64,000 nucleotides of DNA. It comes from Legionella quinlivanii (GTDB taxonomy: Bacteria; Pseudomonadota; Gammaproteobacteria; Legionellales; Legionellaceae). The notes under the pieces were generated by a model. It ran no database searches and was not told the DNA's origin. It saw only the letters and a program-made list of their open reading frames with translations. The position numbers and the translations under genes are program-made. Shown piece after piece: positions 33,694 to 43,064 of this stretch. Position 1 is the stretch's first letter, and the number at the start of each line of letters is the position of its first letter. The DNA lies in the NCBI RefSeq assembly GCF_003265995.1, contig NZ_MVJN01000005.1:276064-340063 (forward strand), written 5' to 3'.

Positions 33694-34701
33694 ATGAAAA
33701 ATAAACCGGAAACAGTGGTGGTTGTGGGTGCAACCCGCGGTATTGGTTTAGGTTTTGTGGAAAAGTATTTAGCTTTAGATTGCAAAGTAATTGCCACACA
33801 TCGAGCGACTAGTAACCTGCTTAATTTAAGAAAACAACAGGAGCGCTATGGCGAAAAGCTAATTTTGTTGCCACTCGATTTGGCTGATACAACGCAAATT
33901 GACGCATTTACCAAAAAGGTTCATGAGTCCGAAGAAAAAATAGATTTATTGATATTGAATGCCGGAACAACCGGAAATAATGATGTCCTCAAGTTAGAGC
34001 CAAAACCTCTGGATCCAGCCACATTCTGGCCAGAATTGGAACTTTCCAGGAAGGTGCATGAGGATGGACCATTGCGGCTGATCCTGGGCTTGGAAGATAA
34101 ATTGCAAAATGAAAATGCCTGCATCGTCTATTTAACCACGCCTCATGGCCTTGGTTCAAAAACTGTAGGTATTGACGCGCATGCTATGTCAAAAGCTGGG
34201 GGTCAGAGTATGATTTATAGCCGCTGCAAAGCGATGGTTAAAAAATGGGCCGATGCCTGTAAAGAGCCTGAACAACTGGCGCAAGCACCTGGCGCCTTCG
34301 CAATTTATCCTGGTTGGGTGAAAACAGATATGGGCGGCTCAAATGCCCGTCTTACAGTAGCGGACAGTGTCGACTCTATGGTTAAGGTGATTGACACTGT
34401 GATTAGTACCAAGAAATTTGCTGCAGTTTATTCATATAATGGTTCGGCAATGAACCCTAATGCCTATGCTCCTTCAGAAGAGCTGATAAAAGTAATTGCG
34501 TCAGCAGAAAAAGCAGCTCTGAAAATAGAAACGCCTGATGAATCAGCAAAGGAAATAAGCTCGCAAAATCAGCAGATGTCCAATGCCATTCTCCCGACAT
34601 TGTCTATTTTTGCGCAAAAAGAGGCAGATGCGCGTACTAGTCCTCATGTCGACAATCCTGTTCCTAATGCAAACTATGTCCCTTCCGGGTTATCAGGTTG
34701 A
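33694..34701 (+). CDS. SDR-family protein with altered active site
   Basis: Product of 335 aa. Short-chain dehydrogenase fold: cofactor motif VGATRGIGLGF (residues 8-18), DLADTTQID (adenine site) and NAG (LILNAGTTG, about 89-97). The YxxxK catalytic motif is replaced by HAMSK near residue 165, so the usual tyrosine is a histidine; lysine is kept. It has a C-terminal extension of about 90 residues beyond the normal SDR end, polar and poorly conserved looking. It starts two bases after the MerR-type gene, so the two form an operon whose inducer may be this enzyme's substrate. Confidence 0.82.
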   Translation: MKNKPETVVVVGATRGIGLGFVEKYLALDCKVIATHRATSNLLNLRKQQERYGEKLILLPLDLADTTQIDAFTKKVHESEEKIDLLILNAGTTGNNDVLKLEPKPLDPATFWPELELSRKVHEDGPLRLILGLEDKLQNENACIVYLTTPHGLGSKTVGIDAHAMSKAGGQSMIYSRCKAMVKKWADACKEPEQLAQAPGAFAIYPGWVKTDMGGSNARLTVADSVDSMVKVIDTVISTKKFAAVYSYNGSAMNPNAYAPSEELIKVIASAEKAALKIETPDESAKEISSQNQQMSNAILPTLSIFAQKEADARTSPHVDNPVPNANYVPSGLSG

Positions 34702-34790
34702 CATTTCTGACAACACAGTCAGCTCTTAGCCTATACCTCCCTCGGCTTGTGCACTGGACCCTGCGGACATACCGCAGGGCGTAGTGGGCA

Positions 34791-34923
34791 TTGCCATTAA
34801 GTTAAGGAAATTCTGCAATTGCATGTAGGTTGTGCCCTTGGCACAATCTTGAGTTCTGGAGTGGTTCACCCCTTTGCGTGGGCCAAGGGCCCAGCCTACA
34901 ATGATTCCTTAACTTAATGGCAG
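34791..34923. repeat. MITE-like palindromic element, core type A, copy 2
   Basis: Ends TTGCCATTAAGTTAAGG and CCTTAACTTAATGGCAG. The core arms TGTAGGTTGTGCCCTTGGC and GGCCAAGGGCCCAGCCTACA pair imperfectly. The sequence outside is GTGGGC on both sides (left GTAGTGGGCA, right CAGTGGGCGTA), a possible short target duplication. Just upstream (34735-34785) is a CTCCCTCGGCTTG stretch with a CCCTGCGG...CCGCAGGG hairpin akin to 10079. The 34702-34990 gap holds nothing else. Confidence 0.75.
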
Positions 34924-34990
34924 TGGGCGTAATGGGGAGTTGTAGATCCCTAAGGAACAGGTCGTGGTCAGCGAGAGTCAATTTGATATC

Positions 34991-36136
34991 TTAGTAACCC
35001 CTGGTAGCCAGGTTCTCATCACGAGCGATAGTACTTTGTACAAACTCACCGACTTTTTCAGAACTGGTTATTCCTGCCAATTCTTTCGCATTGAAGCTGG
35101 TTTCCGGCATTTTCCAGCCACGCGCGCTTATAAACTGATTGAATTCATTGAGGCTATGAGGTGAATACAAACCCATGGAATTTCTTTTTGTTTCGCATAC
35201 GGATTTAACCAGGGACAAAATGACGTTAGTTTCAGAATCATTTAAATGATCTCTGCTTTCTAACCACTCATTGATTCGATTTAAGGCTGCTGCCTTGGCA
35301 TCAGAACCGCTGTTAAACCATTGCTTTCGGCCATTCTTTTTGTCTTTAATATTCTCTGACAAATCAGCAATCAGCTGTTTAATCTGAGCAAGCGGCGATA
35401 GATTTTGTGTCCCTTCCCGGGAGGATTTGCCAGTCCTTACAGCCCTTACATAATCAATACCATTATCTTGTAAAATCTTTTCGAGCGCCGGAATATTCTC
35501 CTCACTGATTTTTAACTTATAACGGGAAGGCACAACAACCAATGGTTCACAGAATCGCATATCCTCTTCGTGACGCATCAAAGTTATCGTCAAATCTAGC
35601 AGCTTAGTGAAGATCAAGGCATTCGTGTAGCCAATACTGACCAAGGCCTCAGCAATTCTGGTTTTTTTCTCTTTGTTTTCTGAAAACATAGAGATCAGTT
35701 CTGCCGTTTGCTCATCAGAAATAGCGCTGACTTCCAAATCTCCCAGCAGTCCTTGCTGGCGATGTTGATTAAGTGTCGCCGCTAAATGCAAAAGGAAATT
35801 ATCAGCAGTAACGATTAATTTCTGCCTCTCCAATAAAGCATCTCTCAGCAGCAAAGCGATTACAGTCTGTCCCTCCATTGAAAAAGTTCCATTTTCCCCA
35901 TTTACCTCACAATTAATCCTGGGGATTGTAAGTTGATCATGAGCAATAATTCTTCTAATTACCTTTGTTATCAGTTTCCCTCTTTCAAAGGAGTCCATAT
36001 TTTCCCTTGCTTCATGTTCTGCAAACAAGGGAATGACCAAATTCTCACCGATTTTATAGCTAGTAATAGCATCAGTGATTAACTGAACACAAATTTGCTC
36101 TTCCTGGTTCATATCTTCAGGCATTACCCAAGGCAT
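34991..36136 (-). CDS. Hypothetical protein, 381 aa
   Basis: Not recognised. The ATG at 36136 has GGAG seven bases before it; a GTG at 36148 is a poorer alternative. The product is soluble, mostly helical and acidic in its N-terminal half, with no signal peptide. The segment ISEENIPALEKILQDNGIDY and the K/S/D-rich LSENIKDKKNGRKQWFNSG suggest a flexible middle. The C-terminus is short and polar with glutamates (ITSSEKVGEFVQSTIARDEN), compatible with a Dot/Icm signal, though that cannot be judged by eye. Stands alone between a repeat and the LuxR-type gene. Confidence 0.75.
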   Translation of the reverse strand: MPWVMPEDMNQEEQICVQLITDAITSYKIGENLVIPLFAEHEARENMDSFERGKLITKVIRRIIAHDQLTIPRINCEVNGENGTFSMEGQTVIALLLRDALLERQKLIVTADNFLLHLAATLNQHRQQGLLGDLEVSAISDEQTAELISMFSENKEKKTRIAEALVSIGYTNALIFTKLLDLTITLMRHEEDMRFCEPLVVVPSRYKLKISEENIPALEKILQDNGIDYVRAVRTGKSSREGTQNLSPLAQIKQLIADLSENIKDKKNGRKQWFNSGSDAKAAALNRINEWLESRDHLNDSETNVILSLVKSVCETKRNSMGLYSPHSLNEFNQFISARGWKMPETSFNAKELAGITSSEKVGEFVQSTIARDENLATRGY

Positions 36137-36273
36137 AAAAAACTCCACATTTTTGAAGACAATCGAATGGGACTATTATCTCATAAACCGACTCGTTTGT
36201 GTTAATATTTTATACAGAAATGTGTTTTATTAATCGAAGCGACCATCGCAAATATACATTCAATCAAGATCGG

Positions 36274-37152
36274 TTAAGGATACCCTTTTTGTATAAAATC
36301 ATTGATAGCCATATTGGTTCTCAGCAAATGGGGAATAATATGACCCGTGCTTTCGCAATTAAGCTTTCTTTTGATGTTTTCAAAATGCTTGTCAACCGTG
36401 CGTTTTGAAATGTCGAGAATATCGGCCATTCTCTGAAAATTGAAACCAAAATAATAAAGATAGATTAACTCTCTTTCTTTATAAGTTAATTCCTTATTGG
36501 CGATAAAATTAAATGGTAATAAATTAAAATCAAAAGCTTCATCATTAACCATTGACTGCAATGGTTTATCCGATTGTTTCACTTCTAAAACAGCGTTCTG
36601 TAAACAGTTTGTATGGGCTCTTTTATGCAGCTCAAAGACTTCATTCATCTGCACAATAAAATCTGCGGGCAATACTAATGTGTTCTCATTAGTTAACAAT
36701 TTACGGCAACGCTTACCTAAATCCTGGCTGATTAGCTTTAACATATCCAGGTTATTTAGCGCGAAATTGCCGCCCTGGAGCGGGTCGCAATGTGCAGCGA
36801 AGGTATATATTTCAGTGTAATCAGGCTGCTTATTCGCGATATCAAAAAAATACCGATACTTATTATCCACCAGCACTTCTTTAATCACATTGGGAAGAAG
36901 TGAGTCCTGCAAAACATCGCAGGAATAATAATTGCCGTAATTATTGGAAAGATTATCGATAATTTGTTCAGCATATAATTCATTTTCCAGAAACAAGTCA
37001 ATTAAGGTATTGTCTGAAATAATCTGTAAATAGCGTCCCTGTAAATCAAAATACAAATACCCCCAATTGCAGATTACTGTTTTGTCAAAAATGTGCTGAT
37101 AACAACCCTTGAGGTAGGAGGTATACATTTTCATGTGCTTGTAGCAGTTCAT
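36274..37152 (-). CDS. LuxR-type transcriptional regulator
   Basis: Regulator of 292 aa. The C-terminal LuxR/GerE helix-turn-helix runs at about 225-285: LTYKERELIYLYYFGFNFQ, then MADILDISKRTVDKHFENIK. The N-terminal 200 residues look like a PAS/FIST-unrelated sensor region with aromatic-rich segments (VICNWGYLYFDLQGRYLQII) but no family I can name. No receiver domain or phosphoacceptor is visible. Divergent from the candidate kinase-like effector gene across about 100 bp, so it may control that gene. Confidence 0.82.
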   Translation of the reverse strand: MNCYKHMKMYTSYLKGCYQHIFDKTVICNWGYLYFDLQGRYLQIISDNTLIDLFLENELYAEQIIDNLSNNYGNYYSCDVLQDSLLPNVIKEVLVDNKYRYFFDIANKQPDYTEIYTFAAHCDPLQGGNFALNNLDMLKLISQDLGKRCRKLLTNENTLVLPADFIVQMNEVFELHKRAHTNCLQNAVLEVKQSDKPLQSMVNDEAFDFNLLPFNFIANKELTYKERELIYLYYFGFNFQRMADILDISKRTVDKHFENIKRKLNCESTGHIIPHLLRTNMAINDFIQKGYP

Positions 37153-37254
37153 TGAAGCTCACCAGGCATCGCGACTATTTTTAGTATAGCTCGCGAATTT
37201 AATCCTAAAATCGAAAGCAGACGCAGAGCATAAAAAGTACAAATATGATATAAT

Positions 37255-38958
37255 ATGAACACCAATGCTTATTGTGATGCACCCATGCCAAGAAAACATA
37301 TCGATCCCCAAAAATTTACTCTTAAGAGTAATGCGCTTAATAAGACCACAGTTAGAGCAGAAAAAACTGCAAAACCAGGTTCCCAGTGGTATTACAAACA
37401 TCCCAATAATGTCCAAGCTCGGGAGAATACCCTTCCGAACCAGCATGCCTATGAGCTGGAGGCCATTGCCAGTGACTTGTTCCGTTTTATTCTCGGTCTC
37501 TCACGGGCGGCCAAAACACGCGTAGTGAAATCTGAGTCTGTCATGGCTGTCGCATCTCAACACAATCCAGCGGGATACAAAACGGCAAGCCAGAAAGAGT
37601 TCGAGGACAACATCATGAACGATCCCGGAATGGTGTGGGCTCTGTCGGTTCTCAACGAAGGCGATTTGAATCCTGCTAATTTTGGCGTCAATGACAACAA
37701 CGAAACGGCCCATATTGATTTTGATTTAAGCCTGGAACGATTAAAAGCCCGGATGTATGGCGCTACAATAGGTAGTATTCATGATTCTATGGATACTAAA
37801 CCCAGTGATTTGTTAAACGCGTTGCTCCCCCTGATTGAAAGGAATGAAAAGGATTTACAATCAGAACCAGCAAAGATAGAAACCCGGAAAAAACTCTTTC
37901 CCATCTTGCTAAAAAGCCTTCTGCTCACTCCAGATGTCCTGGATACTGTTAGCGCTCGACACACCGAGCTGCCCTTATTACGAGAGGGCTTAAAAGTCTT
38001 CATGTCTGAGCAACTGGACCCCGTGGATAAACTTCTGGGCTCTAAAGCCCTTGCTGAATACCTCATCAATACCGATTTTCAGCAACTCGAACCTGAGCTT
38101 AGACAGTTTTTTAAATTTGAATTTAAATTAAATGCGAGCGAAGCAGACAGATTATTGACAGCTATTGAGGATCGCTTTATCAGCGTTAAACTTCTATCCC
38201 TTGATAAGAACCCGACATTGCTGAAACGCTATGTAGAAACTCCCAGAAGTGAAGAAGCTCAGGAAAAACTCCTGAAAAATATGAGACTGCTGGCCGCTAC
38301 TCATTCACTTGAAAATATACCAGCCGCATTGCATCGACTGGGTAAGGACCATTACGCACTCAGTGATTTTAATGATACCAAAACACTGGAAAGCTATCTG
38401 CCAAAAATACGGCAGGGCGAAGCCAGTCAGTGTAAACGAGTCCTCGGTGAACTGTACCGGGAAACTCAGGCACCTGATTTTACAGGCGATAGCCACCAGT
38501 CTGTTCTAATCAAAAAAAATTTGCTGGGCCATCAACTGGAATCCAATGATTTCAGGGCAATCAAGGCAACCTCCTATACCATTGACACCTTTGCAGATGA
38601 CCCGGATTTATTGAAAAAGTATTTAACTCAATATCATCAGAATGATTATGAGCAGTACAGTGTCATTCTCAAGCAATTATACGAACAGGCGCAACAAAGC
38701 AACATTCCAAAAGACTCCTCCCAGTATCGTATGCTCAGTAAATTGCAGCAGCTGGATGACTACAAGCAGCAGCGGAAGGGACAAGCAGAATATAAACATT
38801 ATCACGGGTACTTTTTCGGTTACTCGAAAACCGAAAAGCTGGCGGCTGTTAAAGGAGGAGAGGAGCAGTTGCTCGGCATTACTGCTGTTCTTGATAAAAA
38901 GCAGGAGAAAGCCTTAAATCAGGGTGAGTTAAAAAGCAGATGGAATGGTCCATCCTGA
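37255..38958 (+). CDS. Candidate effector with kinase-like motifs, 567 aa
   Basis: Residues 136-144 read GDLNPANFG and 153-157 HIDFD, a spacing seen in kinase-like folds (catalytic Asp and Asn, then the DFG-like Asp). An upstream segment AYELEAIASDLFRFILG resembles a kinase alpha-C region. The remaining 400 residues are helical and repetitive (several LLKKYL/NDYEQYS-type segments), with a Lys/Glu-rich C-terminus (AVLDKKQEKALNQGELKSRW). The first ATG is preceded directly by TATAAT, so translation may instead start at Met11 (37285). Similar pseudo-/kinase motifs occur in Legionella effectors; catalytic activity is not established. Confidence 0.72.
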   Translation: MNTNAYCDAPMPRKHIDPQKFTLKSNALNKTTVRAEKTAKPGSQWYYKHPNNVQARENTLPNQHAYELEAIASDLFRFILGLSRAAKTRVVKSESVMAVASQHNPAGYKTASQKEFEDNIMNDPGMVWALSVLNEGDLNPANFGVNDNNETAHIDFDLSLERLKARMYGATIGSIHDSMDTKPSDLLNALLPLIERNEKDLQSEPAKIETRKKLFPILLKSLLLTPDVLDTVSARHTELPLLREGLKVFMSEQLDPVDKLLGSKALAEYLINTDFQQLEPELRQFFKFEFKLNASEADRLLTAIEDRFISVKLLSLDKNPTLLKRYVETPRSEEAQEKLLKNMRLLAATHSLENIPAALHRLGKDHYALSDFNDTKTLESYLPKIRQGEASQCKRVLGELYRETQAPDFTGDSHQSVLIKKNLLGHQLESNDFRAIKATSYTIDTFADDPDLLKKYLTQYHQNDYEQYSVILKQLYEQAQQSNIPKDSSQYRMLSKLQQLDDYKQQRKGQAEYKHYHGYFFGYSKTEKLAAVKGGEEQLLGITAVLDKKQEKALNQGELKSRWNGPS

Positions 38959-39001
38959 GCAGAACAGCTCCAGGGTTAAAATCAACCCTCACCCTAGCCC
39001 T

Positions 39002-39138
39002 CACTGCCATTAAGTTAAGGAAATTCTGCAATTGCATGTAGGTTGTGCCCTTGGCACAACATTGAGTTCTGGTGTGGTTCAACCCCTTTGCTGGGCCAAG
39101 GGCCCAACCTACGATGATTCCTTAACTTAATGACAGTG
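39002..39138. repeat. MITE-like palindromic element, core type A, copy 3
   Basis: Bounded by CACTGCCATTAAGTTAAGG and CCTTAACTTAATGACAGTG, with core arms as in the other type A copies. It is flanked on both sides by ACCCTAGCCCTC (38991-39002 and 39139-39150), which looks like an 11-12 bp target-site duplication. A solitary right end ATTAACTTAATGGCAGTG recurs at 39220-39237, suggesting a second, partly deleted copy. The 38959-39264 gap contains only these repeats and an inverted CTCTCCCAAACTTGGGAGAG hairpin. Confidence 0.8.
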
Positions 39139-39264
39139 ACCCTAGCCCTCTCCCAAACTTGGGAGAGGGGATTTTCTCTTATGTTTACACCCGCGCCGGC
39201 TCGGGAATAACAAAAAATTTATTAACTTAATGGCAGTGAGAGCTAGAAAAGAAGGGCTTAAAAA

Positions 39265-40278
39265 TCAACCTTCCATCAGCTTATGCGGCAAACTTTCCAA
39301 ACGACCGGCCTGAGTGACCACAACATAGTCGAGTTTGCGTTGCAACTCACTGATGCTATCAGCACCGGCATAGGTTAAACCGGAACGTAAACCGCCAATA
39401 ATATCGGCAATGGTGCCATCCTGAGTGTCACGATATTGCACTTCGGTGGCCACGCCTTCGGCTGTTTTCCATTCATTCATTTGTCCGTGGAAATCTTCCT
39501 GAGCTTCACGCGAAGCCATGCCGCGATAGCGCTTGACCTTGCGCCCATCTTCTTTGGTAATAACTTCCCCGGGCGTTGGCTCAGAACCCGCCAGCATACC
39601 GCCAATCATTACGAAATCAGCGCCAAAAGCGAGCGCTTTCACGATATCTCCGGAGGTTCTAATCCCGCCGTCCGCGACAATGGAACGATCAGTCCGTGCG
39701 CACTCCTGTATGCAGGTTAACATGGGGATACCGAAGCCGGTTTTAATACGCGTGCTGCATACGGAGCCGCCGCCGACTCCTGCCTTAATAATATCAGCGC
39801 CGCAAGAAGCCAGATAATCAGCACCGGCATAAGTAGCAACATTTCCCGCCATAATACAGCGATCGTCGACGATTTTACGAAGCTCCTTCAGCATCTTGCC
39901 TACATACTTGGCATGACCATGCGCCACATCCACGCAAAAATAATCAGCACCCGCGTCGCGCAGCGCCTCCGCTCTTTGTAACTCCGCATCAGAACATCCC
40001 ACCGAAACGAACACGGGCCCAAGGCATTGCCTGAACTCGCTGATATTCTCTTCGATACTTAAAAAGCGATGCAAAGCGCCCATGCCGCCTTTGCTGTGCA
40101 TGAAATTGGCCATTTTGCTTTCGGTGATCGTGTCCATATTGGAACTGATCACCGGCAATTGCAGCTTGAGCTTACCCAGTCTGTCTTGCATGCTGATATC
40201 AACGACACGTCGCGATTCATGGTGATTATAAGCAGGCACCAATAAGACGTCGTCAAATGTAATGGCTTGAGTGTGCAT
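39265..40278 (-). CDS. guaC: GMP reductase
   Basis: GuaC, 337 aa, reduces GMP to IMP with NADPH, allowing guanine nucleotides to re-enter the adenine branch. IMPDH-like TIM barrel without CBS domains: start TFDDVLLVPAYN, the GIGGGSVC-type loop is GVGGGSVCSTRIKTGFG with the catalytic cysteine, then VADGGIRTSGDIVKALAFGA and the flap RYRGMASREAQEDF. Length supports GMP reductase over IMP dehydrogenase (which would be about 480 aa with CBS domains). Preceded by AAAGGA at good spacing and 24 bp after the PhoH gene. Confidence 0.92.
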   Translation of the reverse strand: MHTQAITFDDVLLVPAYNHHESRRVVDISMQDRLGKLKLQLPVISSNMDTITESKMANFMHSKGGMGALHRFLSIEENISEFRQCLGPVFVSVGCSDAELQRAEALRDAGADYFCVDVAHGHAKYVGKMLKELRKIVDDRCIMAGNVATYAGADYLASCGADIIKAGVGGGSVCSTRIKTGFGIPMLTCIQECARTDRSIVADGGIRTSGDIVKALAFGADFVMIGGMLAGSEPTPGEVITKEDGRKVKRYRGMASREAQEDFHGQMNEWKTAEGVATEVQYRDTQDGTIADIIGGLRSGLTYAGADSISELQRKLDYVVVTQAGRLESLPHKLMEG

Positions 40279-40302
40279 TGTTTATCCTTTGTAAAACGCG
40301 TA

Positions 40303-41694
40303 CTATAAATGGTCTGCCGCATAATGTGCAAGCCTTGATCGCTCTCCACGCGTTAAAGTCATATGCGCACTGTGTTGCCAATGCTTAAATCGGTCCACGG
40401 CAAAGGTCAGTCCCGAGGTCCTTTCTGTTAAATAAGGTGTATCAATCTGCTTGATATCTCCAAGACAAATGATTTTGCTTCCGGGGCCTGCACGCGTCAC
40501 CAGGGTTTTGATCTGTTTGGCCGTCAGGTTCTGCGCTTCATCGATAATGATATAGCGGTTTAGGAAAGTGCGGCCGCGCATGAAATTCAACGAGCGGATT
40601 TTGATTTTATTCTGCAGTAAATCCTGGGTGGCACCCCGCCCGAAACTCCCCCCTTCCTGCGAACTGTGAAGCACCTCAAGATTATCCATCAGAGCACCCA
40701 TCCAGGGAGTCATTTTTTCTTCTTCTGTTCCAGGCAAGAATCCAATATCTTCACCTACTGGAATGGTGATGCGAGTCATCAGAATTTCATTATAACGATT
40801 CTGATCCAGTACCTGGGTCAGACCCGCCGCGATAGTCAGCAGCGTCTTACCGGTACCTGCCGAACCTTGCAGAGTAACAAAATCAATATCCTGATCCAGC
40901 AAGAGATTTAAGGCGAAATTCTGCTCGCGATTACGCGCATTAATTCCCCAGACGCCATGTTTAGGCTGCGTATAGTCTCTGGCAACCTGAACCACGGCAT
41001 GCTCGGGTGTGAGTTGTTTAACAATACCCTGGAATTGATTATCGCGCGTACTGATGCAGTCATTATAATACCAGTGCTTAATCAGCGGACCGCTGATTTT
41101 ATAATACGACCGCCCCCCTTCCTGCCAGGCATTCATATCCTTGCCATGCGCATCCCAGAAGTCATTTTCCAGAATATGGAGGCCACTGTGTAAAAGATTA
41201 ACATCATCAACTACCAGATCATTGTAATAATCTTCCGCTAAAATCCCGAGAATACCGGCTTTTATACGCAGATTGATGTCTTTGGAAATGATAATGACCT
41301 GACGCGGGGCGAACTGTTTCTGCAGGCCAAGAGCGGTCGCGAGAATGGTGTTATCCGCTTTGTGTCCGGGGAGAGAAATTGGCCTCACCCCTTCAAATTC
41401 ATGGGTTTGAAAAAACAGGCGGCCGCTGCCCTTGTGATCATGATTACTGAGAACGCCATTTAGCGGCAAACCAGCCACAACCTCCTGATGAGTAGCATGC
41501 GCCATTAACTCCACCAGCATACGGTTCACCTGGCGTACGTTTCGCGCCACTTCCGACAAACCGGTTTTGTGACTGTCGAGCTCTTCGAGAACGACCATAG
41601 GTAAGTAAATATCGTGTTCGTCAAAACGATAAATAGCAGTGGGATCATGCATCAGGATATTGGTGTCGAGTACAAATAACTTTTTAGTATCCAT
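40303..41694 (-). CDS. PIN-PhoH fusion ATPase/ribonuclease
   Basis: Product of 463 aa of the PhoH2 type: an N-terminal PIN nuclease domain (residues 1-130; acidic site LDTNIL, EELD and further Asp) joined to a PhoH ATPase (about 230-463) with Walker A LQGSAGTGKTLLTIAA and Walker B YIIIDEAQNLTAKQIK. PhoH2 proteins unwind and cleave RNA and are linked to toxin-antitoxin-like roles in some bacteria. It is the middle gene of a probable bcp-phoH-guaC operon (24 bp before guaC). Confidence 0.9.
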   Translation of the reverse strand: MDTKKLFVLDTNILMHDPTAIYRFDEHDIYLPMVVLEELDSHKTGLSEVARNVRQVNRMLVELMAHATHQEVVAGLPLNGVLSNHDHKGSGRLFFQTHEFEGVRPISLPGHKADNTILATALGLQKQFAPRQVIIISKDINLRIKAGILGILAEDYYNDLVVDDVNLLHSGLHILENDFWDAHGKDMNAWQEGGRSYYKISGPLIKHWYYNDCISTRDNQFQGIVKQLTPEHAVVQVARDYTQPKHGVWGINARNREQNFALNLLLDQDIDFVTLQGSAGTGKTLLTIAAGLTQVLDQNRYNEILMTRITIPVGEDIGFLPGTEEEKMTPWMGALMDNLEVLHSSQEGGSFGRGATQDLLQNKIKIRSLNFMRGRTFLNRYIIIDEAQNLTAKQIKTLVTRAGPGSKIICLGDIKQIDTPYLTERTSGLTFAVDRFKHWQHSAHMTLTRGERSRLAHYAADHL

Positions 41695-41744
41695 AAGACC
41701 GCCTTATTATAGTAGTCATCAACACAACTCACTCCCTGCATAGA

Positions 41745-42209
41745 TCATGCCTGAAGTGCTTTCAACTCATCCAGAACTTCCTTCACGTGATTGTCCACGC
41801 TGACCTTGCGCCATTCCTTGCGCAATACCCCTTCAGGATCAATCAGGAAGGTGCTGCGTTCAATTCCCCTGACCTGCTTGCCGTACATCATTTTCATTTT
41901 GATGACATCAAACAAATTACAAATGGCTTCATCCTGATCACTTATTAATTCAAATGGCAGTTCCTGCTTGCATTTAAATTTATCATGCGAGCTAAGACTG
42001 TCGCGGGAAATTCCAAGAATTTCAGCATTGAGATGTTTAAATCTGGAATGGGCATCACGGAAATTCTGACTCTCCAGGGTACAGCCGGGTGTCGCGTCCT
42101 TTGGATAAAAATAAAGCACAAGCCATTTGCCGCGATAATCACTAAGTTTCTGCTCAAGATCATTTGTGGCAACAAATTGAAAATCCTTAACCAGCTCACC
42201 TGTTTTCAT
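41745..42209 (-). CDS. bcp: Peroxiredoxin of the Bcp/PrxQ family
   Basis: Product of 154 aa that reduces hydrogen peroxide and organic peroxides with thioredoxin. The peroxidatic cysteine is in YPKDATPGCTLESQNFRD. The resolving cysteine that E. coli Bcp has five residues later (CxxxxC) is replaced here (position is Asn/Gln region), so this is a 1-Cys-type Bcp. Start after GGGAATTACT. It is divergent from smpB and heads the likely bcp-phoH-guaC unit. Confidence 0.93.
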   Translation of the reverse strand: MKTGELVKDFQFVATNDLEQKLSDYRGKWLVLYFYPKDATPGCTLESQNFRDAHSRFKHLNAEILGISRDSLSSHDKFKCKQELPFELISDQDEAICNLFDVIKMKMMYGKQVRGIERSTFLIDPEGVLRKEWRKVSVDNHVKEVLDELKALQA

Positions 42210-42341
42210 AGTAATTCCCTGATTTAAAGTTAATATCCTAGTACAATTCGCAAGAAATAACCTCTCTTTTTATTAATCGGCATACTATAAATCGCTTACT
42301 CAGAGTATAATTCCAACATTTAGTAATCCGAAGAATTTATT

Positions 42342-42809
42342 ATGTCGAACGACAACTCTAAAAACTCAAGCATTGCGCTTAATAAAAAAGCACGGTTTGA
42401 TTATTTCATCGAAAACGAATACGAGGCGGGCATCGTTCTGCAAGGATGGGAAGTCAAAAGCCTGCGGGCAGGAAAAATTAATTTGTCCGATGCGCACGTG
42501 ATTGTAAAATATGGCGAGGCATTTTTACTGGGCGCCCAGATTCAACCCTTGCCCACTGCTGCCGCTCATTTACAGCCAGACCCCACTCGCACCCGTAAAT
42601 TACTGTTAAACCGCCAGGAGCTTAATCAACTCATCGGCAGCGTCGAGCGCCAGGGATATACCTTAATCCCCTTGTCTCTGTATTGGAAAAAAAACCGCGT
42701 CAAGATGAAGCTGGCTTTGGCAAAAGGTAAAAAAACGCATGATAAGCGGGATAGTATCAAAGAACGTGACTGGCAGCGTGAGCGGGCAAGGCTGATGAAG
42801 AAGCGTTGA
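42342..42809 (+). CDS. smpB: SsrA-binding protein
   Basis: SmpB, 155 aa, binds tmRNA and brings it to stalled ribosomes for trans-translation. Typical features: [48 protein letters not shown], and the basic C-terminal tail [20 protein letters not shown] that acts in the ribosome's mRNA channel. No ssrA gene lies next to it in the window. The tail is complete. Confidence 0.97.
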   Translation: MSNDNSKNSSIALNKKARFDYFIENEYEAGIVLQGWEVKSLRAGKINLSDAHVIVKYGEAFLLGAQIQPLPTAAAHLQPDPTRTRKLLLNRQELNQLIGSVERQGYTLIPLSLYWKKNRVKMKLALAKGKKTHDKRDSIKERDWQRERARLMKKR

Positions 42810-43064
42810 TGAGGCAGGTTATTGCAGACTAAAACTTAATCCCTTACCCACAGCCATTCTCATCATTACCCACATGTCTTTCCAGGTTATATTTGACAAT
42901 AAATCATTGAGAGTTCTAATCTAAATGGATGAGGGCTGGTGCTATTGTCATTCCCGCGCAGGCGGGAATAACAGTTAAATTTAATTTATGGACGTGATCA
43001 ACAGCCCATGTTACACCCTGTTCTTCAGGCAAGATCAGGTTTTACAGACTCTAAGGAGAGAGCT

